From SURF-21 sp964592775 (GTDB taxonomy: Bacteria; Actinomycetota; Geothermincolia; Geothermincolales; RBG-13-55-18), in assembly GCA_964592775.1 (NCBI GenBank), contig CAZQFX010000039.1, positions 1 through 19,956 on the forward strand: DNA of 19,956 bases, in the 5' to 3' direction. The notes under the pieces were generated by a model. The model ran no database searches. It saw only the letters and a program-made list of their open reading frames with translations, and was not told the DNA's origin. Shown here in pieces: positions 14,299 through 19,956 of the stretch. Positions within the stretch are counted from its first letter, which is position 1. Every line of letters starts with the position of its first letter. The position numbers and the translations under genes are program-made.

Positions 14299-16599
14299 AT
14301 GCGCAGGAAAGGACTTCTGAGGTTCATCCTCGCCTGCTTGCCGTGGTTGATCCTGCCCGTCCTCGCCTACTTCGACCTCACCCTGTGGGGCGCGGCGGCA
14401 GGGCTGGCCATCGTACTGGCGATGTTCTTCCTGCTGCCCCGGGGCAGGAAGTGGGGCATCCTGCAGGCCTTCTCCCTCCTCTTCTTCCTCGTGGCCTGCG
14501 CCGCGGTCTTCGTACTGGGCGACGATATCGGCACGCGCGTCCCCAACCTCCTGGCGGGCGGTTTCGCCTGCCTCACCATCATGGCCGGCTACGGGGCGCT
14601 GGAAGGGATATTCTTCCCCGCCCATTACATCTACCTCGATTATCCCGAAAGCATGCGCGAGAGTCCCATCCTGCGGCAGGCCTTCTGGGTCCTGACCATG
14701 GTCTGGGACGCCATCATCCTGGCCGGCCTGGCCGTCAACATCGTCAGCATGCTGGCGCTGCGCGGAGACAGCTCGACCTCCACGGCGGCTGTCGCATCCG
14801 CGGCGCTCATCGTATTGGGCATCGCCATAACGCCGTTCATCGTCATCATGCTTCCGCGGCGCATGGAGTCCGGGCTGGTGGAAAAGGGGCCGCTGTCGAT
14901 AAGATGGGTCCCCCCCGTCCTGGAGCTCGGGCGCCCCATGAGGAAGAACGAATACGACGTGGCGGTGGTGGGTTCGGGCATAGGGGGTCTGGCATGCGCC
15001 TCCCTGCTCGCACATACGGGGACGAAGGTCGTCGTGATCGAGAAAGCCCGCCTTATGGGGGGATACTGCCAGACCTATGACTGGGATGGTTTCCCGCTCA
15101 ACTCCGGGCCGACCATCCTGCTGGGAGGAAGCGAGGGAGGGGCCGTCAACGCCCTCCTACGCCGCCTGGGGCTGGAAAAAGAGATCCCCATGCGGCGGCT
15201 GCAGTGGGGGGTCGCGGATGGAAAGACAGCCCTACGCCTGGGCGTCGGCCTGGACGAAGACATGGCTAAGCTGCGGGGCAAGTTCCCTCAAGCGCAGGAC
15301 GGCCTGAGGCGCCTCGTCAACGACCTGCGGCGTTTCCGGGGGGAGTTCAGGGACCGTCCCGACTTCCTCACCTCTCCTCTTCCCTCCAGCCTGGAGGAAT
15401 ATCACGAGCAGTTCGTACGCCACCCCATATCCGCCCTGTGGCAGAATCTCAGCTTCCAGGCGATGCTAGACGAATACCTGCCGGGCGAGCCGCTGGCACA
15501 ACTGCTGCTCAAGACCTCGTCTCTCCTGGGCGGGGATGCGCGCCGCTTCCCCGCTTACGAAGGGGCTCGCCTGCTCACGGCTCTCCTTATCGACGGCATC
15601 CACTACCCCTCCAACCACCTCTCGCACATGAGCCAGAAACTGGCCGGCGTGGTGAAGAACGCGGGCGGAGAGGTGCTGGCCTCTTGCGGAGCGGAGGAAG
15701 TCCTCGTCCAGGGGGAGGGGACAAGGGGACGGCCCATCGGGGTGCGCCTGGCGGACGGCTCCCAGGTCCGCTCTAACGTCGTGGTCCTGGACGTGGACCC
15801 GCGGCGGGCGCTGACCGGTCTGATACAACCCTCGTATCTGGGCCAGGAGTTCATCAGGGAGATGGAGAAACTGAAGCCCTCGGGATCGGCCTTCGTACTG
15901 CACCTCGTGTTCCAGGAGGACTTGCGCATTCCCGAGAGGGTTTTCCTCTTCCCGCCCAGGGTACGCCGGGTGCGCACCGGCGATAGCTACATGGAGGTGG
16001 ACTCCATCATCCTCAGCAAGGAAAAGTGCACCGAGGCCGGCAAACCGGGGTGCGTGCTGCTGGCAAGGATCAACGTCCCGAACCAGTGCTACCACGTGTT
16101 CGACGACGCGGCGCAGAGCGCGGAGATGGGCGCCGAACTCACCTCTCTGGTGAAGGAGGAGATAGCCTCCATCCTGCCGGCGGTGAAAAAGGCGGTGAAG
16201 GAGTTCGTGACCATGCCCTCCCATTTCACGCGCCTTACCTTCAACGGCCGGGGCGCCGCCTTCGGATTCGCCCCCATGCTGGACCAGTGGTACTACCGCC
16301 GGCCGGGGCCCCGCCTCCCCCTGCCCAACCTCTACCTGGTGGGCGCCTGGAGCAGGTTCGGCGGGGGGCTGGAGGGCGCGGCGCTGAGCGGTGTGGTGGC
16401 CGCCCGCGAGCTGCTAGCGGAGAGACCATACGGAGGAGCCGCGGGGACGGGGACGGCCGCCAGGACCGGCGTGCCCGAGCCGGCCGGCAAGGGCATCTCC
16501 TCGCACGGGGGCGAGAACTCGAGCAGGCCACGCAAGCGTCCGCTGCTGCGCGGCCGCGGCAGGAGAGGACGGGAAGAGGAGCGAGATGGCGAAGAGTGA
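14299..16599 (+). CDS. Membrane domain fused to CrtI-like FAD-dependent oxidoreductase
   Basis: 766 residues. The first ~200 form a multi-pass membrane domain (about six hydrophobic segments, e.g. LRFILACLPWLILPVLAYF and WDAIILAGLAVNIVSMLAL). From about residue 218 a phytoene-desaturase/carotene-isomerase-type flavoprotein begins: YDVAVVGSGIGGLACASLLA (GxGxxG at 225-230), VIEKARLMGGYCQTY, SGPTILLGG, and the C-terminal FAD signature NLYLVGAWSRFGGGLEGAALSG (677-698). The last ~60 residues are Gly/Arg/Glu-rich and look disordered. Such flavoproteins desaturate, isomerise or saturate polyprenoids or related lipids; a membrane-embedded hydrophobic substrate is inferred. ATG 14299 follows GAGGAGG. 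The end overlaps the next gene by 14 bases, so the two are probably co-translated. Confidence 0.82.
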   Translation: MRRKGLLRFILACLPWLILPVLAYFDLTLWGAAAGLAIVLAMFFLLPRGRKWGILQAFSLLFFLVACAAVFVLGDDIGTRVPNLLAGGFACLTIMAGYGALEGIFFPAHYIYLDYPESMRESPILRQAFWVLTMVWDAIILAGLAVNIVSMLALRGDSSTSTAAVASAALIVLGIAITPFIVIMLPRRMESGLVEKGPLSIRWVPPVLELGRPMRKNEYDVAVVGSGIGGLACASLLAHTGTKVVVIEKARLMGGYCQTYDWDGFPLNSGPTILLGGSEGGAVNALLRRLGLEKEIPMRRLQWGVADGKTALRLGVGLDEDMAKLRGKFPQAQDGLRRLVNDLRRFRGEFRDRPDFLTSPLPSSLEEYHEQFVRHPISALWQNLSFQAMLDEYLPGEPLAQLLLKTSSLLGGDARRFPAYEGARLLTALLIDGIHYPSNHLSHMSQKLAGVVKNAGGEVLASCGAEEVLVQGEGTRGRPIGVRLADGSQVRSNVVVLDVDPRRALTGLIQPSYLGQEFIREMEKLKPSGSAFVLHLVFQEDLRIPERVFLFPPRVRRVRTGDSYMEVDSIILSKEKCTEAGKPGCVLLARINVPNQCYHVFDDAAQSAEMGAELTSLVKEEIASILPAVKKAVKEFVTMPSHFTRLTFNGRGAAFGFAPMLDQWYYRRPGPRLPLPNLYLVGAWSRFGGGLEGAALSGVVAARELLAERPYGGAAGTGTAARTGVPEPAGKGISSHGGENSSRPRKRPLLRGRGRRGREEERDGEE

Positions 16600-17398
16600 A
16601 AAACGCTTCCTCGTAGCGCAGTTGTCCGACCTCCACTGCGGGGACCTGCGCTTCGACCACGAGCTGATGGCCAACTGCATCGAGATCATCAACGGCGAAG
16701 ACCCCGACCTGGTGGTCGTCGCGGGCGACCTCTCCATAGACGGCTACCGGGAGCAGTTCGAGGAAGCGAAAAGCTACGTGGAGTTGATATCCTGCCCGCG
16801 TAAGATAATCATCGCCGGCAACCACGACTGCCGCAATGTCGGCTACATCCACTTCGAGGATATCTTCGGCCCTCGCATCTCGACCAAGCGTTTCTCGCAC
16901 AGGGGCGCCTGCGCCAAGGGCCTGAGCGAGAAGGTCGAGGTCGTGGCGGTGGATTCCAACAAGCCCGACGTCAACGACGGCGAGGTGGGCCGCCATAACT
17001 ACGGCTTCATCGAAAGAGAGTTCTCCAGGGAGGCCACCTTCAAGATATTCATCCTCCACCATCACCTCGTGCACATCCCCGGGACGGGCCGGGAGAGGAA
17101 CATCGTGTGGGACGCCGGGGACGTGATGCACGTACTGCGGGAGATGCAAGTGGATGTCGTCTTGAGCGGGCACAAACACGTGCCCTACATATGGCCCCTG
17201 GCGCGCATGTACCTCATCACCTCGGGGACCGCGTCGACCTGGCGCACGCGCGGGCGCACCCCGCCCTCGTTCAACCTCATCGAGATAGAGGGGGAGGAGA
17301 TCGCCGTCGATATCGTATCGTCCGCGGACGGCTCGCGCCAGAGCCAGGTCTTTCCGCGCTGGTGGTGTCACGAGAGGTTCTCGGCCTATCGCAATTAG
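16586..17398 (+). CDS. Calcineurin-like metallophosphoesterase
   Basis: 270 residues with all five blocks of the binuclear metallophosphoesterase fold: DLH (D15, H17), GD (D48, in VVAGDLS), GNHD (N79, H80, D81), a histidine run LHHH (158-160), and GHKH (H196, H198). Such enzymes hydrolyse phosphomonoesters or diesters of nucleotides, lipids or proteins; this one most resembles the cyclic-nucleotide/lipid-diester type in length, but the substrate is open. No signal peptide, so it is cytoplasmic. Its ATG lies inside the end of the flavoprotein gene, with GGAAGAGGAG upstream, which suggests translational coupling and a shared pathway. Confidence 0.9.
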   Translation: MAKSEKRFLVAQLSDLHCGDLRFDHELMANCIEIINGEDPDLVVVAGDLSIDGYREQFEEAKSYVELISCPRKIIIAGNHDCRNVGYIHFEDIFGPRISTKRFSHRGACAKGLSEKVEVVAVDSNKPDVNDGEVGRHNYGFIEREFSREATFKIFILHHHLVHIPGTGRERNIVWDAGDVMHVLREMQVDVVLSGHKHVPYIWPLARMYLITSGTASTWRTRGRTPPSFNLIEIEGEEIAVDIVSSADGSRQSQVFPRWWCHERFSAYRN

Positions 17399-17412
17399 CG
17401 TGCGCCCTTGGA

Positions 17413-17784
17413 TTATCGGGTTCCCAGTATCCTCTGTATCTTTTCCAGGAGATCGCTGAAGACGTACGGTTTGGCGATGTAGTCCGCCGCGTCCAGTTCT
17501 TTCCCCTTTTCCAAGTCCTCGGGCCGGTTCTTGACCGTGGAGATGATCACCGGGATAGCCCGGGTCGCCGCGTCCATCCTCAGTTCCTGCAGGATCTCCC
17601 AGCCGTTCTTCCCCGGCATGAGGATGTCCAGGATGATCAGGTCGGGTTTTCCCTTCGCGCAGCAGTCTACCGCCTTGTCGCTCTCGACGCAGCCCATGAC
17701 CTCGTATTCCTCTTTTTCCAGTTTACGCTGGAGCATCTCGACGATAGCGCTGTTGTCATCGACGATAACGATCCTGCCCTTCAT
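17413..17784 (-). CDS. Stand-alone response-regulator receiver protein
   Basis: 123 residues, a single CheY-like receiver domain with no output domain. IVIVDDN supplies the acidic pair (D9, D10), D53 in LIILDILMPGKNG is the phosphorylation site, S82/T83 in VIISTV and K105 in IAKPY complete the switch. Met 17784 is preferred to an upstream in-frame Met at 17811: CAGGTGGG lies at usable distance and the sequence then begins directly with the first beta strand. No histidine kinase is adjacent. It converges on the metallophosphoesterase gene with 14 bases between stops. Confidence 0.92.
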   Translation of the reverse strand: MKGRIVIVDDNSAIVEMLQRKLEKEEYEVMGCVESDKAVDCCAKGKPDLIILDILMPGKNGWEILQELRMDAATRAIPVIISTVKNRPEDLEKGKELDAADYIAKPYVFSDLLEKIQRILGTR

Positions 17785-18092
17785 ACACCCACCTGCCGTA
17801 GATCCGTACACTTTTACTCGCGCGGGGACGATTCCGCCGCCACGGCCATTATAACAGGCTCGCAGGATCGTCGGTTCTTGTGCGTGGACGAATAGAGGAT
17901 GAGGATGGTCAAGTCAGGCCGAGGGGCACCCCGTCATCCTGCCCGACGCCTGCGCTTCACGGAAAACACCTGTCTTACGTGATTTCCGTAACGCTTGTAC
18001 GCCAAGGATGTTGTATAAGTAATCGAATGCGGGTATATATAATATCTGCGTCTTGCCATCGTTCATGCTATAGCGAGCGGAAGGGATGAGTC
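17785..18092. other. Intergenic control region between divergent genes
   Basis: 308 bases without a convincing gene, between the divergent receiver and radical SAM genes. The right half holds the radical SAM promoter candidate. Nothing recognisable lies in the left half. Confidence 0.6.
18011..18039 (+). promoter_or_regulatory. Promoter of the radical SAM gene
   Basis: TTGTAT (18011-18016), 17 bases, TATATA (18034-18039), inside an AT-rich patch that stands out in this GC-rich DNA; a TATAAT also occurs at 18038-18043. The start codon lies about 53 bases downstream of the -10. Confidence 0.55.
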
Positions 18093-19532
18093 GTGAAGAT
18101 TACGTTGATCGAACCGAAATCGCCTGGAGTGCACGTCTACGCCAAGTTCAAGCTGCCGCGCCTGGGGCTGCCCCTGCTGGGTGCCATGCTGGAGCGCGAA
18201 CTGGGTATCAGGCCCACGGTGTTCTTCCAGGAGCTGGGCGGAATAGACTGGAACGAGGTGCACGGATCGGACCTGGTGGGGATATCCACCATCACCACCA
18301 CCGCCGTCGAGGCCTACGCAATCATCGAGCGCGTAAAGCAGCACGGGGATATCCCGGTGGTCATGGGGGGACCGCACGTGACCTTCCTCCCGGAGGAGGC
18401 GTTGGAGCGGGGCGCCGACTTCGTCATGCGCGGAGAAGGGGAATACGCCCTGGTCGAACTGGTGAAGAAGCTGCGTGACGGCGACGGCGATTTCGCATCC
18501 ATCCCCGGCCTCTCCTGGCATGGCGGGGAAGGGTACGTTCACAATCCCGCCGTCAAGCAGATCGAACACCTGGACGGTCTGCCGTGGCCGGACCTCACCC
18601 TGATAAGGAATTACGAGAAGACCCGCACCATCCCCGTGATGACCAGCCGCGGCTGCCCCCATAACTGCAAGTTCTGCTCCGTCACCAAGATGTTCGGGAG
18701 GCGCTACCGCTTTCGCGATACCTCGGACGTCCTGGACGAGCTGGAGATGCTGCACGCGCGCAACCGACGCGCCGGATTCTTCTTCTACGACGATAACTTC
18801 ACCGCCCGGCCCAAGCGGACCAAGGAGCTGCTGCGGGGAATGATCGACAGGGGGTTGAAAGTGCGCTGGACGGCGCAAGCCCGCGTGGACGTGGTCAAGG
18901 ACGAGGAATTGCTCGACCTCATGCGCGACAGCGGCTGCATGTTCCTTTACCTGGGCCTGGAGTCCATAAACCCCCGCACCCTGGAGAGCTACCGCAAGGA
19001 GCAGACGGTGCAGGACATAGCCGAGGCGGTGAAGATCCTGCATAAATACGGCATAAAGGTGCACGGCATGTTCGTTCTGGGGTCCGACGACGACGACCTC
19101 AAGACCATCCGGGAGACGGTACGTTTCGCGCGGAGCATGAAGATCGATACCGTACAGTTCCTGGTCCTCACGCCCTTCCCCGGAACGGAGACCTACGCCG
19201 AACTGGCCGGGCAGGGCCGCATCCTGGTCGAGGACTGGTCCAAGTACAGCGGCCATCACGTGGTCTTCGAGCCCCTGAAGATGACCCCCTACCAGCTACA
19301 GAAGGAGGGTTCCATCCGCTCCATGCGCCGCTTCTACTCGCTGTGGCAGTGCTGGAAGCTGGGCATGCGTTTCCGCTGGTGGGATTTCGCCATTTACGCC
19401 TATGCCCATCACGGGGTTCACCGTTTCCGCTCCCGCAACAAGGATTTCCTCAAGGACTTGAAGCAGAAATGGGGGCGGGTACGGGTGAAGATCCCCGCTG
19501 GCCACCTCGGCGGCCTCGATCTGGATGCCTGA
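18093..19532 (+). CDS. B12-binding-domain radical SAM enzyme
   Basis: 479 residues. The N-terminal ~170 form a cobalamin-binding-type domain: MKITLIEPKSPG, LVGISTITTTAVEAYAIIE and VVMGGPHVTFLPEEAL are typical of BchE/HpnP-like proteins, although no DxHxxG histidine is visible. The radical SAM core follows: CPHNCKFCS (C188, C192, C195) for the 4Fe-4S cluster, then FFFYDDNFT, FLYLGLESI, KVHGMFVLGSDDDD and LTPFPGTETYAEL. About 100 C-terminal residues are family-specific. Relatives methylate, cyclise or rearrange lipids, tetrapyrroles and natural products; the substrate is unknown. The GTG start has GGAAGGG about 9 bases upstream. It appears monocistronic. Confidence 0.9.
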   Translation: MKITLIEPKSPGVHVYAKFKLPRLGLPLLGAMLERELGIRPTVFFQELGGIDWNEVHGSDLVGISTITTTAVEAYAIIERVKQHGDIPVVMGGPHVTFLPEEALERGADFVMRGEGEYALVELVKKLRDGDGDFASIPGLSWHGGEGYVHNPAVKQIEHLDGLPWPDLTLIRNYEKTRTIPVMTSRGCPHNCKFCSVTKMFGRRYRFRDTSDVLDELEMLHARNRRAGFFFYDDNFTARPKRTKELLRGMIDRGLKVRWTAQARVDVVKDEELLDLMRDSGCMFLYLGLESINPRTLESYRKEQTVQDIAEAVKILHKYGIKVHGMFVLGSDDDDLKTIRETVRFARSMKIDTVQFLVLTPFPGTETYAELAGQGRILVEDWSKYSGHHVVFEPLKMTPYQLQKEGSIRSMRRFYSLWQCWKLGMRFRWWDFAIYAYAHHGVHRFRSRNKDFLKDLKQKWGRVRVKIPAGHLGGLDLDA

Positions 19533-19537
19533 GCGTC

Positions 19538-19578
19538 ATCCGCGGAGGCGGGGACGACGGTTGCGCCCGCGGATTTCC
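19538..19578 (+). terminator. Possible terminator after the radical SAM gene
   Basis: ATCCGCGG (19538-19545) pairs with CCGCGGAT (19567-19574) and is followed by TTCC. It begins six bases past the stop codon. The loop is long (21 bases) and the T-run short, so this is tentative. Confidence 0.45.
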
Positions 19579-19617
19579 TTCCCGCCAGGGGAGGAAGCTT
19601 CCGGTTTATCTGGAACA

Positions 19618-19656
19618 CTATATGCAGGAGGTTCTTCTCGCAGAAGAACCATATAG
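19618..19656. repeat. Strong hairpin upstream of the DUF72 gene
   Basis: GGTTCTTCT (19630-19638), loop CGC, AGAAGAACC (19642-19650): a perfect 9-bp stem. The outer arms CTATAT (19618-19623) and ATATAG (19651-19656) extend the symmetry after a 6-base bulge on one side. No T-run follows. Confidence 0.7.
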
Positions 19657-19710
19657 GATTATGATGGCCGGACCGATGTTTAAGGTATGAAAACCGGAGG
19701 AGAATCCCGC

Positions 19711-19746
19711 ATGGCGGGGGTTGGAATCGCCTTACTGAGGTGCTGA
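19711..19746 (+). CDS. Possible 11-residue leader peptide
   Basis: ATG 19711 behind GGAGGAG encodes MAGVGIALLRC and stops at 19746, one base before the TTG start of the DUF72 gene. A CCCGC-ATG-GCGGG hairpin (19706-19718) would enclose its start codon. It may be a coupled leader or chance. Confidence 0.25.
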   Translation: MAGVGIALLRC

Positions 19747-19747
19747 T

Positions 19748-19956
19748 TTGGAGCTCAAGGTAGGCTGCTGCGGTTTCCCCCAGGCAAGACAGATATACTA
19801 TCGCACCCTTCCCCTGGTGGAGATACAGAGAACTTTTTACCAGCTCCCCAGGGTAAAGACATCCCAGAAGTGGCGCCAGGAATCCCCCGCGCACTTCGAG
19901 TTCACCCTCAAGGCCTGGCAGCTTATCACCCACCGCCCCTCCAGCCCCACCTACCG
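19748..19956 (+). CDS. DUF72-family protein, N-terminal part (cut by window edge)
   Basis: 69 codons visible from TTG 19748, preceded by GAGGTG at 5 bases. The sequence LELKVGCCGFPQARQIYYRT, LPLVEIQRTFYQLP, then KWRQESPAHFEFTLKAWQLITH follows the DUF72 (YecE-like) pattern of a TIM-barrel-like protein: KVGxxGF, the VE-TFY-LP block and F-F-KA--ITH. The biochemical role of the family is unknown. The gene runs off the right end of the window. Confidence 0.85.
   Translation, partial: MELKVGCCGFPQARQIYYRTLPLVEIQRTFYQLPRVKTSQKWRQESPAHFEFTLKAWQLITHRPSSPTY

Noticed and set aside
14215..15015. A 266-codon minus-strand frame inside the flavoprotein gene
   Set aside because: Composition is a Glu/Asp/Gly/His-rich shadow of the real gene, with no plausible domain.

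Overview
The window is GC-rich bacterial DNA, apparently from a metagenome-type assembly because it contains a 22-base run of N at 229-250. The best lineage clue is the order dnaK, hsp20, grpE, dnaJ, hspR, clpB, read on the minus strand, with a HAIR operator over the dnaK promoter. HspR/HAIR control of a dnaK-grpE-dnaJ-hspR operon is the actinobacterial arrangement. A SigH-like sigma factor of the kind known from Bacillota, a 4-hydroxybutyrate-type CoA-transferase and a B12-type radical SAM enzyme fit an anaerobic, deep-branching actinobacterium. That placement is inference; no rRNA or other phylogenetic marker is present.

Layout. Positions 1-5999 are the chaperone operon (minus strand, clpB cut by the left edge), driven by a strong sigma70-type promoter overlapped by HAIR. 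Every spacer in it longer than 10 bases contains an inverted repeat. Positions 6117-7034 hold a UbiA-family prenyltransferase (minus). Positions 7035-7454 hold no gene; they carry a 38-bp dispersed repeat and a 150-bp MITE-like element. A divergent Fe-S uracil-DNA-glycosylase-like gene (7455-8171, minus) faces a SigH-like sigma gene (8336-8995, plus) across a short control region with twin 18-bp repeats around a promoter. A CoA-transferase (9496-10830, plus) has a long leader. Positions 10831-11692 are nearly gene-free, holding one very small membrane peptide and the second MITE-like copy.

Positions 11693-14106 encode four small or uncharacterised proteins, three of them membrane proteins. 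Positions 14299-17398 are a two-gene unit: a CrtI-like FAD oxidoreductase fused to an N-terminal membrane domain, overlapping a metallophosphoesterase by 14 bases. A stand-alone response-regulator receiver (minus) converges on it. A radical SAM enzyme (18093-19532) and the start of a DUF72 gene (from 19748, cut by the right edge) close the window.

The most notable sequence-level observations are: (1) a 150-bp MITE-like element in two copies, each with imperfect terminal inverted repeats and a perfect 4-bp target duplication (AGAC and CTAT); (2) twin repeats exactly 50 bp apart flanking the sigma-factor promoter, overlapping a 29-codon reading frame with a strong ribosome-binding site; (3) the inverted repeats in the chaperone operon spacers and a recurring GGGGTCAG-type word; and (4) the membrane domain-CrtI fusion. 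I see no CRISPR array, tRNA, rRNA, phage module or clear defence system.
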